Assembly: GCA_964034945.1 (NCBI GenBank)
Contig: OZ035961.1
Coordinates: forward strand, 42,994,184 to 43,058,183
Reading direction: 5' to 3'
Length of the DNA stretch: 64,000 nt
From: Chrysopilus asiliformis
Lineage: Eukaryota; Arthropoda; Insecta; Diptera; Rhagionidae
The first letter of the stretch is position 1; every line of letters starts with the position of its first letter. The translations under genes were made by a program, and so were the position numbers. Of this stretch, positions 33,676 through 45,154 are shown piece by piece. The notes under the pieces are model-generated. The model was not told the origin of the DNA, searched no databases, and saw only the letters and a list, made by a program, of their open reading frames with translations.

Positions 33676-34807
33676 TTGAAGTTCACGAACGAGCAACGTT
33701 TGGGAATTCTTAAAACTTACTACCGAAATTCTGAGTCGGTGGTCGCACCTTTAACACTAGATTGCCCAAGCAAGTCATTTTGACTGCTTTTTAATTTCAA
33801 TCAGAAAAACAATTATGTATATAATGACAAAATTTGTTAGAATATTGTGACTTTTTGTACAATATATAAATGCGTTTATGAATAATTGTAGTTACCTCCC
33901 CCCTCCTTCATTTCAGGTATATATGTATGTGTTATACCTATATTGCCAAACGCAGTCACTGCTTGACTTCCTTGGGCAATCTAGTGTTAAGAGCGCTTAC
34001 TCCAATTTTCGGTCGTAATGGTCGTCCCACTAGTGCGTGCTATAGTGGATAAATTCCAGTCAACATATTCACTATTGAATGTTCCTGTGCCAGTGAGACA
34101 ACGCACCGGTCGAAGTACCGAAAATATCGCAGCCGTAGAAGCTTCAGTTCAAAATTAGCCAAATGAGTCGACTTCACGCCGTTTACAGGAATTGGGAATC
34201 TCTCAGTCCACATTTTGCGTAAAGATCTTGGTCTACACCCTTACAAGATCCAATTAACTCAAGAATTGAAGCCTCTTGATCATTTGAAGCGACAAAACTT
34301 TTTCGATTGGGCTCTACAAAAGTTTGAAGAAAATCCTGAATTTCATCGAAAAATCATCTTCTGCGATGAAGCTCATTTTTGGGTTAATGGCTTTGTCAAT
34401 AAGCAAAATATGCGTTATTGGACAGCAACAAATCCACAAGTGCTTCAAAAGACTCCATTGCATCCACAAAAAATGACCGTGTGGTGTGGATTGGACCGTA
34501 TTTTTTGTTGGAAGACTATTTTTGGCCAGAATTGGATGGACTTGACATCAGTGATATGTGGTTCCAACAAGATGGTGCCACATGTTCCACAGCTGGTCAA
34601 ACAATTGATCTATTGAAGGAGAAGTTCGGTAATCGTGTAATCTCGAGAAATGGTCCGGTCGAATGGCCATCTCGCTCATGCGATTTAACGCCGTTGGATT
34701 TCTTTTTATGGCGTTATGTTAAGTCGTTGGTTTATGCCAGCAAGCCAAGAACGTTAGCGGAGCTCAGGAACAATATCGAACGTGAAATTGCCAACGTTCC
34801 GAGTTGA
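33676..34807 (+). pseudogene. Tc1/mariner-type transposase, broken
   Basis: The conceptual product belongs to the insect mariner-type transposases with an N-terminal helix-turn-helix. Recognisable parts in order are NEQRLGILKTYYRNSESV (33685-33738), ALTPIFGRNGRPT (from 33993), RQRTGRSTENIAAVEASVQN (34098-34157), TSRRLQELGISQST, LGLHPYKIQLTQELKPLDHL, then the catalytic region CDEAHFWVNG (Asp at 34365), MWFQQDGATC (Asp at 34571) and CDLTPLDFFLW (Asp at 34682). Breaks include a piggyBac-like insertion (33755-33986) after PL, a stop after SACYSG, frameshifts, and an internal deletion between TVWCGL and YFWPEL that removes the block between the first and second catalytic Asp. The 3' end stops at NVPS and joins repeat family G. 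It cannot encode an active enzyme. Confidence 0.92.
33755..33986. mobile_element. piggyBac-like MITE 2 inside the transposase
   Basis: The TIR CACTAGATTGCCCAAG is exact for 16 bases and continues imperfectly (AAGTCA), flanked by TTAA (33751-33754, 33987-33990). Removing the 232-bp element and one TTAA joins the codons CCT-TTA-AGA-GCG and restores the transposase frame across the site. That proves insertion into an existing mariner-type gene. Confidence 0.93.
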
Positions 34808-34814
34808 AATCTGT

Positions 34815-34945
34815 CTAAAATATGTATTTTACATAACCGTTCCAATAATCAAAATCCAACTGGACTTCTCCTTTCTCTCTCTCCTATATAAATGATTTTT
34901 TTTTAAATAAACAATTTGCCTGTCATTATATAGAGTATTTGACGG
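34815..34945 (-). repeat. Dispersed repeat family G, reverse copy
   Basis: TTTTACATAACCGTTCCA, a CT-rich stretch, CCTATATAAATG and GCCTGTCATTATATAGAGTA match 1838-1935 plus 2515-2524, showing the empty target site of hAT-like element 1. Confidence 0.65.
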
Positions 34946-35387
34946 TAGAGTACCAGGCAATTGTAGGTTTTCGCATGTTTGTGCAATAATATGACGCAAA
35001 ATTGAAAGTTCGAAATTTTTATGAAATACATACCTACCTTTACTATACTTCGTATAATAAACTAATTAAATTTATTGCATGCGGTTTTAGTTAATTGCTT
35101 ACTCGAAGATTGATATAATAACAACCATACAAATCAATATTTCATAGCAAATCAAATACTTCTGGCGATGTAATATGACACTGACATAAAGCTAGAAATG
35201 AATATTTCGTTCATCTTTAATAATAATACGCAGTGTCAGTATTGAACTTAATAAAGCGAATAAATTAAATACCGATCTGAATTTTAATATACTGGGAAGG
35301 AAATTGGGGTCAACAAAAATATCCACGAAAAACAAATAATGAAATATAATCGCAATTTAGCATAAAGAAAATCTTAATAAAGCAAAT
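34946..35387. other. AT-rich stretch
   Basis: No repeat or gene recognised. Confidence 0.4.
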
Positions 35388-35393
35388 TTATTT

Positions 35394-35594
35394 ACCAGAC
35401 CTACTTCGACGCCGCGTCGACCGGCCTTTACGATGTCTGAAGGTTTTTAGGGCGACCGACGTCTTCGTTGATCCACCTTGAATATTAGTGTCGTAGAAGG
35501 AGATGTTTTTTTTTATGAAGTAAGTTAATATTTGCAAAGAAATGAAGAAAGCGCAGACAATGTTCTGCGATCTCATTATCCTTTTAAACGTCAT
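35394..35594 (-). CDS. Weak candidate exon, secreted or type II membrane start
   Basis: From an ATG at 35594 (A at -3) the minus strand reads MTFKRIMRSQN, a hydrophobic stretch VCAFFISLQILTYFI (residues 13-27), KKNISFYD, then TSVALKTFRHRKGRSTRRRS with a strongly basic end. The frame runs into GGTCTG|GTAAAT, which would serve as a splice donor; without splicing it stops three codons later. Charged start, hydrophobic core and basic tail would suit a secreted or membrane-anchored protein's first exon. No partner exon or family was identified, so it may be chance. Confidence 0.2.
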
Positions 35595-36989
35595 TATTCA
35601 GCGGAAAATAATTTATGCAGTATCTGATAATATTCTTGATTCGGTTTTAAATTTCAAAATTACCTGGCAACTTACAATTAATTCATTCCATCCTATCTGA
35701 CTGTATTGAAAATTTGTAGATATTGAGAGACAATTAGTAATGTAATCTGGGAGATAAAGCCTTTACAAACATGGTTTTATGTGAGGAAAAAGCACTTTTG
35801 CAAATATTTTAACGAGCATAAAATCGGTTTGAATTATTAGACGTAACCCTTAAATATAGCAATGTTTGATAACGGTTTATGAAAATTGCTATTCCACAAA
35901 TTTTCATTATATTCAGTCTATGAAATAATAATCGGCTGTAAAAAAAAATACCAAAGTCGATCAAATGAACGATAAATATCCGGACCCAAAGGCTGTGAAA
36001 TCAATTGAATTGGTTGGCCATTAGGCCTGCAAAATCTTTTTATCACTGACAATTTCCGGAGGCTAGCCTTTTACCATCACCCTTATACTACCCCATCGGT
36101 GCAAATTTCGTAAAGGGTCGACCAAATGTAAGCAGCAAATAGCCAACTCTGACATTTTGATGTTAGAAAAATGAGGAGATTGATTGAGTTCATAAGTAAA
36201 CTTTTCGGGCCTTGCCCGGTGACTATTGATTTTATCCAATAAACTCCCAGTTGGTGGATGAATAAAATGAATCCAATGTTATCCTATCAACAAAAAGTAA
36301 TGGCGAAGTGTTGATTTCGTTAAAAGAATGAGGGGATGAGAGGACGAGGGATTGGAGAACGGGTAAAAACGAAATGGAAAAATTATGTATAAATCGTGTA
36401 GAATTTCCATCTTAGTGTCACGCTTTATCACCAAAGAGTTTTTTCGCATTGGTCGTCCGTTTCCCATGTCCTATTCTAGCTCGTTCAATTGGAAATCCGA
36501 GATTGCATTTGTGACAATTCATTGAGCAATTTCAGTCAATTGTAATGGACTTCTGAATCCTTTTGGTTTATTTGAAATTCGTATTCTTTAAATTTGCAAT
36601 TGCTGAAATATGTACAAAGTCATTTTCTTGGTTTAAGCCTTTCATTCTCGATGTTGTTTATAAGCAGCTTTTTATAACGGTTTTTCATACAAATGTAAAA
36701 AAATCAAATTTTTGTGCTTCTCTAGAACTAAAGAAACACAACCGACAAAAAAAATTCTAATTGTAGAGAAAAATTCAGCCATTTTAAATATATTTTAAAA
36801 TTTTAGATATCATTCGCTCCTAATTGCTTGAACAATAAAAAGAGATACGTGTAGATTGTACAATTAAAGAATCATAAATAATTTATTATCCTAAATACAA
36901 CTTAACTATTGTACTATTTAGCAATATAAATCTCTAAGTGCTTATGGGCTGTGCACATCAGCTTCATACATATAAGCAGCTGCTTTTTA
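35595..36989. other. Intergenic stretch
   Basis: No delimited element or gene. Short frames at 36279-36467 (-) and 36563-36760 (+) show no domain. Confidence 0.45.
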
Positions 36990-37222
36990 AAAGCTTTAAT
37001 TTGGCTTGCCTTCGTATCTGTCTGTCAGGGTCAAATCTTGCAATCTAATTTTGACCCACTTTCACTTATCCGTTTGACTACGTAACACACATACGTAAGT
37101 CCGATGACAATACAATATTTTCACTACTTCGTCCTTGTAAAAATGAGGGTAGGTCCTGAAAAGATAACGTGATTATCCTTTTCCTCAAATTTTCCGGAAA
37201 AAAAATCTCATCTGGGGGTAAA
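36990..37222 (-). repeat. Composite tail (family D) plus one satellite unit, reverse
   Basis: Read on the minus strand, a partial ~122-bp unit (TTTCCGGAAAATTTGAGGAA, ATAATCACGTTATC) is followed by GGACGAAGTAGTGAAAATAT and a tail ending AAAGCTTTTAAAAA. This is the same order as 11220-11475. Confidence 0.75.
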
Positions 37223-38450
37223 ATTGTGCTGTTTCAAACATGTCTCCTATCCATTTTTTATGCAATTTCCTTCAGTTATTAGCCTGAAATAAGAAATTTA
37301 ATTCTCGAAGCGAAATCGTTTGAACCTAATGTCAATGGGGAATATGGCACTGAAGGCATCAACTTTTTTTCTTTTGTTTGTAAAGCGGGAGCTTTAAGGT
37401 AACTCTAGTGCAGCGGGCTTCGGCCATGTGCACCAAGGGCATTTTCGAGGCTCAAATTGCCCTGCTATCCATCGATTCTTCATGCTACCCGTTTCATTCT
37501 GGCTTGTACGAAAACTGCATACATACGCATATGAAAGAAATAATCTGTTTCACTTTGCATATAACCCGTTCTGCTTCCACTTGTGCATTTTACATACCAT
37601 GGAGCTTTGCTGAGCTCTAAGTAAGGCCATTTATGCGAGAGATTTTTTTTAGCTCCAGTTGTCATTAGGACATTGACTGAAGCAGTGGTGTATTTCATAC
37701 TGCTGAAAATCATGAAAAATTTAACACTGCTGAAAATCATGAAGCGTTCTGTCTCAAAAGACGACACGAATTTTGAACATGATTGTTTTCTTATTCGGTG
37801 TGATAACACAATGCAATGTTTACTATGATTTCAGGAAATTAAAACAATAAAAAAATACAATTTATATAGGCATTTTCAGTCGTTTCATAAAATATCAATT
37901 GATCAAATTAATGTTTCTGGTTTTATGAAATTATTTTTATTTTCCGATTGTAATTCGAAAATTTCATATAAAAGTTTTTCATTATCAAACCTTTTTTTTA
38001 ACGTAAAGTAAAACAATTAACAGTGTCAAAACCAAGCATAACGAAAAAGAGCTTTCAACAAAGTGGCTCGGAGAGTAAGCCATATAAACAAGTAAATCGC
38101 TTGTCAGTGGTAGTGGATGCCCGAGAACTTTCAAAGCTTTCCTGGCCCTGCTCTAGTGGCTACCATGTCGACCCTGTTCCCATTGCACGCTTCTTCAAAG
38201 TCAAACTGACATTCAGGTAATCACAGCTAACACTGTATCGAGTCGATTACTGTATCGAGTCGAATGCCACTCCATCGCTACCGGATTTTCATGAAGCAAA
38301 TATTGACCCAAAGACGAACCGTCGATCACCAATTCTCCCATTAAAGCTATTGTGGCTTTGAAGACACATTCTTAATCAGTGTGTCGTCCTCGTCACTTCT
38401 TACGCTTCTTGTACGCGGATGTGAATTATAGGACTAAATCTTTAGACTCA
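37223..38450 (+). repeat. Dispersed repeat family F, split by hAT-like element 4
   Basis: The left part (TGCTGTTTCAAACATGTCTC to GAGCTTTAAGGTAACTCTAG) and right part (GGCTACCATG to GCGGATGTGAATTATAGG) match the uninterrupted copy at 61128-61535. The class is unknown. Confidence 0.75.
37411..38150 (+). mobile_element. hAT-like element 4 (family with 17383-18129)
   Basis: It starts CAGCGGGCTTCGGCC, ends AAGCTTTCCTGGCCCTG, and is flanked by the exact 8-bp duplication CTCTAGTG (37403-37410, 38151-38158). It is the inverse of 17383-18129 across its length, with some local duplication near 37700-37745. The related empty site is present in this window at about 61318-61325 (CTTTAGTG). No transposase. 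Confidence 0.94.
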
Positions 38451-38639
38451 TGAATCAAAGAAATACAAGATTGTGACAGTTCGCTGAAAAAATGGTCGAC
38501 GTTCTGCGCATTACGTCATCGGGTGCCCCATTTATGAGTATTGAAACCAGCAAGTGGTCACATTTTTGAGTTTTACGATTATTTTGGGAGACTTAAATAA
38601 AAGTACCAGGAAGACCGAGCCATGCCCGGAATCCTCAGA

Positions 38640-39035
38640 ATCCTCCTTTTGCTAATTTTTTTGGGGAAAAAAGTAGATTCACGTTAACTTTACAGTAGTT
38701 TTCCTGAGGTTTTAAATCTCCGATCCAAAATCCCACTCCGCTAACTTCCTCGGAGAAAAAGGAAAGAAAGAATATTTTTGTTGTCACCACAGGACCTTTC
38801 GTTTCGAATATTGAATTTCCAACATCAGATTCGGCATCAGCGACCTCAAAAACCCCCTAATGTATATTTTCCAGAAAAAATAGGATATTCGCGATATTCT
38901 ATAGGACCTTGCGTTTCAAATTTTGAAACTCCAACATCATATTCGGGATCAGCGACCTCACAAACCCTATAGTGTAAACTTTCCTGAAGAAAAACGGGAC
39001 AGAGAATATGCAGTATCCTTATAGAACTTTAACGA
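38640..39035 (+). repeat. Degenerate Helitron-like/satellite units
   Basis: About three ~120-bp units contain CACAGGACCTTTCGTTTCGA, CAGCGACCTCAAAAACCCC and CCAACATCAGATTCGG. They are diverged members of the ~122-bp unit family. No element ends were found. Confidence 0.7.
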
Positions 39036-40540
39036 ATTTCCCTGAAGATGGGACCTATGGTGATTGCACTTTTGTCCCCAAAAACTATAAGTAGTCGAAT
39101 TTCATCAAAATCTATAGAACCTGTTTCGATAAAATATATATACAAACATGAAAACATACAATTGTAATTCTTAATGCAGTCTGTCTCTGAGTAATTGAAT
39201 CCGATTGTAATTGCAACATGATTCGTATAATGAGGTTCAGGGAACTTGATTGTTTTGTAATTACTATTTATGCTGCCGATAGATATCTAAAAAGTGATAT
39301 TTTTAGAATGCATATCGAAAAACCTTACTCCCTAGCAATATTGCGAATTTTCATTAAGATACTTTCACGTAATTCGAAGAAATCAGGCGAGGGGTATCGA
39401 GGGGAGGGAAAAGTCAGGTTTGTATTGGAAAAATCAAAAGCCCTTAGTCCGCTTAGTAATACTGTAAAGTTGCATTAAGATCGGACCACCCAATTCGAAT
39501 ATACCAGGCGAGGGGTGTCGAGGGGAATTTTCTCAGAGGTAAGACCTATCTAGATCGATTCCTTGTCCCCGAAAAAAACTTTCTTTCGATTATCGACGAT
39601 CAAATGACTTTTATTTAAGGACCACAAATTTGAACCATGGTATAAATGGCAAGGTGGACATTTGCGGTGGAGTGGGGAGGGGAAAACCTTAAACTTTATT
39701 AACAATGCGGGGTCGCGCACCTTCTTATTGCGCAGTTGTGTATATCATATTAGCATGTAGTATGAATTGCAAAGCCTAGCCTCAGGAAATAATTGCGATA
39801 GAAACTTCTTGTGTAGGCGTAAAGTTTTTGTTAATATTCCAAACTGATTAAACCGCGAAATCATCCATCAAAATTAATTCAAAATCACATTAATCAAAAT
39901 AGCTAAAAATAAATAATATGGCAATGAATATTCGTATTTGAGATCGCTATATGCGTCACATACGTACTATAATCATATGTGAAATGAGGTATAAAACACA
40001 ATAAAAATGAAAATAAAATGAAAATACAAGCAAAGCCGAAATTTCTAAACATCATTCAGAGCAATTGTGAAATGGGTGGGTTTACAAACAATTTTACGAT
40101 ATTCATATGAAGCGAAAGTTTTACAAGCGGTTCCACCCTTCTGGTATTTTGATTTGGGGTTTTAAGGGGTGGTGTCAAGTACCCAACTCATATATGGAGA
40201 TTTTTTTATGTGCTTTCTGCCTGAACTGTCTCTGATTAAACATCACATCATATAAGCCTCATCTTTTGATGTTGCTTCTGCTGCTGTTATTCCTACCGCT
40301 TTATTTTGTTCCGATTTTGTACAGAAAAGAAGATTAGATGCTGAAACATCCTACAATACTTGACTAAAATGTCAAGTGGTTGATGGATTTACAGGAAATC
40401 TAATCGAAAGTCCATGATTAAAGAGCATAAAGTCAGTGTGGAATGGCGGCAAAAAATCATTTCGTATGGTAATTCAACAAAATTCCATATATCTGCAAGG
40501 ATTTTTATCACACACTCGAATGCTTTGATTCATTTTAGAT
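39036..40540. other. Unassigned stretch with a local duplication
   Basis: No gene. Two copies of AGGCGAGGGGTRTCGAGGGG about 120 bases apart (near 39385 and 39508) mark an imperfect tandem duplication. The rest is unassigned. Confidence 0.45.
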
Positions 40541-40544
40541 GCAA

Positions 40545-40567
40545 ACTTTATCCAATTTCAGGTGAGC
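40545..40567 (+). promoter_or_regulatory. Candidate recursive splice site 1
   Basis: TTTATCCAATTTCAG|GTGAGC places a 3' splice site directly against a strong 5' splice site. The pyrimidine tract is moderate. See the stronger match at 48595. Abutting AG|GTRAG sites act as ratchet points in very long fly introns; function here is inferred. Confidence 0.3.
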
Positions 40568-40728
40568 ACTGACACTTGATGGTTTTATGATAACTGTCAA
40601 TATTGTTAGATTTATGTGAATTGTGAAATGTTGTGAAAAGTTAAAACAAGCAACTACGACTTAAAAAAAAGTGCAACTTTAGAGAGATCATGAAAAATTT
40701 ACAATTTCGCATATTTGATTGACTTGAA

Positions 40729-40770
40729 GCTTACGTAACTCCGGTAGCCACGCTTACGTAACTCCGGTGA
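40729..40770 (+). repeat. 23-bp tandem duplication
   Basis: GCTTACGTAACTCCGGT occurs at 40729 and again at 40752. Confidence 0.85.
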
Positions 40771-41052
40771 CAATACACTATGTTTATTTACATGTATAAT
40801 AAAGCAAAATGGCGGCTGTCAGACACCCATTGTATGGAGTTTTAAATGAAAGGGAGTGGAAAAGACTCACACGGTCATATTTAAAACTTACGGAAAAACA
40901 AAATGACCGACAAATATCACCATATTGTTAAAATCGCCCAAACTGTTTGGGGGTTGAAATGAAAAGTATGACGTCTATTTGTCCAAATCGGGCAACCGGG
41001 CTAGCCATTGGGTAGGGCTTAAATGAAAGAACTTAGGAAAATAATTATAAAT

Positions 41053-41572
41053 GTACACGCTTAAATGCACATCGAATTTCGCAGAATTTTATGTGCATTT
41101 ATCCGTGTTTTGCACGAATAAATGTACATTAATGTGCAATTATGCGAGTCAAAGATAAACATGCAACTTTAATATTCCTGTAATAAACATTTAAATTCAA
41201 CAAGGCTACACAAAAACAAAAAATCTAATTAAGAATTCATTTTATCATATAAAAATAACAAAAATCACATTTCGTTTTATAAAATAATAAAGTGAAGTAA
41301 AGTAAAGCAGATTAGGGGTGTGGAAAAGATTTTTGGTGTAATTATAGTTCATTTTTGCACATGTGCATTTAAGCGTGTAAAATTTCATGTAATTTATACT
41401 TTTGCGGATGTGAAATTGGTTGCATTTAAGCAAGTATTGCAATTAAGCGTGTTTCATTTATCCGTGTATATTTGTATGAAAAATGCTTGAAAATCCTCCA
41501 GGCACAAATTTTGCGTGCAATTACACGAGTTTTGAATTTAAGCGTGTTGCATTTAAGTGTGTTTTACTGTAT
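41053..41572. mobile_element. Word element rich in GCATTTAAGCGTGT
   Basis: The word GCATTTAAGCGTGT and its inverse ACACGCTTAAATGCA recur at least ten times between 41053 and 41572. The right end TTTAAGTGTGTTTTACTGTA reads inverted as TACAGTAAAACACACTTAAA; the left starts inside the word (TGTACACGCTTAAATGC). A duplication was not resolved. Confidence 0.55.
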
Positions 41573-42938
41573 ACACATTTTGTTACATACACGGTTAAAA
41601 TTATTGGACTAACTTTTAATCTCCTTTCTAGAATTCGACATGTTTGAATACTTTTTCTATTAAATTTCAATCTTCTCAAACGATTAACTATATTTTTTTA
41701 TCAAATCAATATTATTTTCAAGAGAGTTTGATAGATTGTAATAAAAAAAAGTATTACATTTAATGCGAACAGCATTAAATGGGTATATTTTTAATGCTTT
41801 TGTATTAACTTTTAATCCGAATTCTGAAATTCGATATTTTTTTATAAATTTTATATTATTTTTCGATGTTTTTTAAATTTTTCCATCTGTTATAATTCGC
41901 ATATGGTCTTTAGCATTTAATCACAAAATTAAATATTAATATTTTTTCTATGTGGATCTGTATACAATACCAAAAAGATTAAAGTTTTGCCCAAAAACTT
42001 TTACCGTGTAGCAACACAGAATGAAAATGGTGAAACACACATGCCATTTTTGATTTTCCGTTTTTCCTTTTTAGTAATTAAATACAAAATCTTTGAAAAT
42101 ATTTTAGTGAGAATAGATATTTTTAAAAACAAATTTGTACTAAAAGTAAATTTAAAAAAAAAAAACAAAAGCTTGTATTTGAATTCTTCTTAGTTTCAAA
42201 TTAATTGGTGAATGGAGTACCAAATATTTTTTAAATCAAAATTTTGTCTAAAATTGAGCTGTCTTGTGACAAGTGGTTCAATCGTCTCTTTCCGAATTTA
42301 TTTCTTATAATTAGTGTTATTGAAAACTTGGGAACTATCATAAAATAGAATATATCATATCGATAAATCAATAAGTCACTTGAACTACTCGTGGAGTGAA
42401 TCAGTTGTCATAGAGAATTTCTAGTCATCGTTTAGTTATGAAACCAATTCGATTTGCGGGGAAATGTATCATCGGAAGAAATAAAAAGTACAGGCACATC
42501 GATAAAATTTTAAAAAATATCGTGAAAGGGCACATTTAGCAGTATAGAAGGAAATCTGAAAAAACCAATACTGATTTACCATTAGCTTAACCTAAATCTT
42601 TAACGGCCCATAAAATGCTCAATAAATTTTATATTTGAGATTCTTTTTGGAACGAATATTTGCCTTTTTACATTTTTTACTACGGGAATTATTATTATTT
42701 TTCCATTATTATATAAAATTTATATATTTTAGGTTAAATATACCTACACATTCCTAATGATAAACGTTTAGTGGTCGGAAGCGATTCAAATTGACATATT
42801 TGTATGGCTTGAGAGATTTGTAGACCCAAATTAATTATGTGTATATGTAAATATTGCCAAGCAATATGAAATTCTATTTATTCGTACTTAATAGATGTAG
42901 ATTTTACGTTGGTCCTTAAAATTTTTCTGATCTGTTTC
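41573..42938. other. AT-rich stretch with one possible word element
   Basis: Between about 41590 and 41960, TTAAAAGTTAATC / TTAATGCTTTTGTATTAA words recur, suggesting another decayed word element opening ACACGGTTAAAATTATTGG. The remainder is unassigned. Confidence 0.4.
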
Positions 42939-43153
42939 AGGAGCAGGTTTTTAGCTATGTTAGATTTTCAAAATTCGAAACAGAATGTCCTGTAAGGATA
43001 ACGAAAATATCCTAGCGGGGTTTAGGAGGTTTCCGGGGTCGCTGATCGCGAATCCGATGTTAAATTTTTAAAATTCTAAACGGAAGGTCCTGTACGGAAA
43101 ATCCTCTAAAATTTATACAAAAAACTTTAAGCTGGCAACGAAGGGTCTGCTAG
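42939..43153 (+). mobile_element. Helitron-like family A, 5'-truncated
   Basis: From GGAGCAGGTTTTTAGCTATG to GGCAACGAAGGGTCTGCTAG it matches 4255-5102 with a large internal deletion. The CTAG end is intact. Confidence 0.75.
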
Positions 43154-43239
43154 TAGGTATATTATATAAGTTGAGAACTTTCCCCGTGCGGCGGGCCGGG
43201 CTTGAACTCAGGTACCACCGATTCAAACAATTTAGGGCA

Positions 43240-43511
43240 CACTCAGAAAAATGTCCAGGTCAACTTTTTGTCAGGTTAACTCTGACCTTACAGAGGTTTC
43301 TGTAAGCCAGCTAGCGGTCAGAGTTAACCTATCTAAGGTCAACTCGTGCAGCTCCCAATGCCCTACTTCACCTGCTGGTGGCTTAATTTCAGAATTTCTC
43401 CGACCACAGGTCAACTCAGTTTTACTTGCCCACATACAGGAGAACGTGCGCCTGCCCGAGGCCAATTACGCCGTATGTAGGTCGTCGAGTTAGCCTTCAT
43501 TTTTCTGAGTG
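43240..43511. mobile_element. CACT-ended word element, 272-bp deletion derivative
   Basis: It starts CACTCAGAAAAATG and ends CATTTTTCTGAGTG, flanked by CA (43238-43239, 43512-43513). The left ~50 bases (CAGGTCAACTTTTTGTCAGG) match 30276-30330 and the right ~190 match 33430-33632 of the 3.4-kb element. It is therefore a short deletion derivative, related as a MITE is to its parent. Confidence 0.9.
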
Positions 43512-43589
43512 CAGTTCCTCTAAACATGAATGACTAGGTTTTATCCCAAACATCATAGGAAGTTTTTTTTCCCTACTCCAAACCGATTT

Positions 43590-43800
43590 ATATATTTTCT
43601 TTTTCAAATGAATTCTTGAATTCTTTATCCGTATTGGGTAAAATAAAAACGTGTTTAGATAAAATTTCCAGTTTTATCCTTTTGGATAAAGTAAAAATTT
43701 TATCCAGCTTAAAAAAATACGGATTTAAAATTAAAAAAATTCGGATGAAATCGAGTTTACACCACCAAATTTTTCTGTGTGTGTGGACACGGAAATAAAT
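43590..43800. mobile_element. Possible word element, GGATAAAATTTTATCC type
   Basis: TTTATCC / GGATAAA words recur in both orientations (43623-43745), and CAAATTTTTCTGTGTGTGTG could be a right end of the CACT class. The left end is not resolved. Confidence 0.35.
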
Positions 43801-44724
43801 GTTGCATTAATTTGAAATCCGAGTGATGTTTTCGTCAACAATCTTTTGATTCGATGGTTTACTGAGAGGTAAATATCATATTCAATTTAGTATGAGGGTA
43901 TATACATACAATTGCGTAGTATTGGAAAAGATATAAATCCTGTAAATGACATCCTTCCATTTAGGTGAATGAGTTTGCTAGTTTGCCATTCCTCACTATA
44001 AAGAGTGTATTCTGGTTTGTGTTGAAACGAAAGCAAATTCAATATAACCAACGATTTCTATTTTCTTTTACAACTCATGTGTTGCCCCACTGGTTGTTAT
44101 TATTTCTGGTATTGTTATTATTGCTCTTATTATCCATATTGTTGTTTTTGTTGTTTTATACAAGTGGTTGAATCAGCAGATCAATTGATTGATTTCCTCA
44201 TTCAATCGATCGACACAAAATTGGTTACTTGATTACAAACTTGAACAAACATCGGCGAGGATTTTGATTGTAAATGTTTGTAATATAAGATTTGAATATT
44301 GCGCCATTACTACCATATGTAAGAACACTCTCAAATGTCGAGTACTGTAATTAGATATTTTCCTAGTAATAACAGAAATTCGTACTCCAATGTACACATA
44401 CAAATTCAGACTACTACAGTACATAAAATGTTTGTACGAGCGATAAAAAACAATCAAACTATTGTATATATCATTTCAGGATGTGAACTGTGTAATATGT
44501 ATATGACTCTAGTTTATTTTCATCATTTTGGACAATATAAATATTTGGTAAGGACTATTTATGTATCCAATTTTAACACTCCAATTACTTAAAAAGCAAT
44601 AACAAATATTTTAACCCTACAATGCTCGATTTTCTAAAATTAAAAATAACAATATATTTGGGCGTAAACCATATACTGGAACATGCAAAAAGAACCTTTT
44701 TTTTTGTTTATTCATATATCCAAT
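43801..44724. other. Repeat-poor stretch
   Basis: No gene supported. A TTATTATT/TTGTT-rich tract at 44090-44160 yields a leucine-rich open frame of low complexity, which I do not call. Confidence 0.45.
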
Positions 44725-45125
44725 TGACCAATGTTGGAATTTTTGTACCGTGTCCAAATGTACCACACAATTTTCCTTTATAAAGTTTAAGAATATTTCT
44801 GGGAACATTTGGAATTATGTACCATATGGTACAAAAAAGGACCATTTTCACAGGAAAAAATCTTGGATTTCCAGTCAAAACTCCATAACTTGCACCAAAA
44901 ATCGTACCTCCGGTACTTGGTACAAGATGATTGGAAATCCAATTGGTTTTCCAACCAATTTGGTCAATTGGGTAGTGGCATTGGCGTATATAAGGAGGGG
45001 GGAGGGTGTCCAAATCTTCCCATTAAAAATCCAAATTTTTAAAAAAAAAAACACAGCAAAGGAAGGGCTGAAAGAGATTCAACTTTTCGGTCAGGCTTCC
45101 CGTGTCAACATCGTTTGCTGAATGA
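44725..45125 (+). repeat. Dispersed repeat family H, copy 2
   Basis: GTTGGAATTTTTGTACCGTG, CCACACAATTTTCCTTTATA and GGAATTATGTACC match 25885-26010. Beyond the shared part, TTGGAAATCCAATTGGTTTT-like inverted words dominate, so this may be a word element. Frames here are not conserved. Confidence 0.5.
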
Positions 45126-45154
45126 TCATTTACCACCTTGAAGCTGTTAATATA

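Noticed and set aside
33880..33935. Recursive splice site (CTCCTTCATTTCAG|GTATAT) inside the piggyBac-like MITE
   Set aside because: It lies in a recent transposon, and GTATAT is a weak donor.
17920..37620. Matching ~60-codon frames in the two hAT-like copies as a conserved gene
   Set aside because: The copies are near-identical DNA throughout; the few differences change amino acids as expected without selection, and the peptide resembles nothing known.
43190..43235. B-box-like sequence on the minus strand (GAGTTCAAGCCC) as a tRNA or SINE
   Set aside because: No A box at the right distance and no cloverleaf; a SINE remnant remains possible. The same holds for 25800-25825 and 55295-55325.
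43965..44171. Leucine-rich ORF as a membrane protein
   Set aside because: It is a translation of a TTATTATT/TTGTT simple tract with no coding signature.
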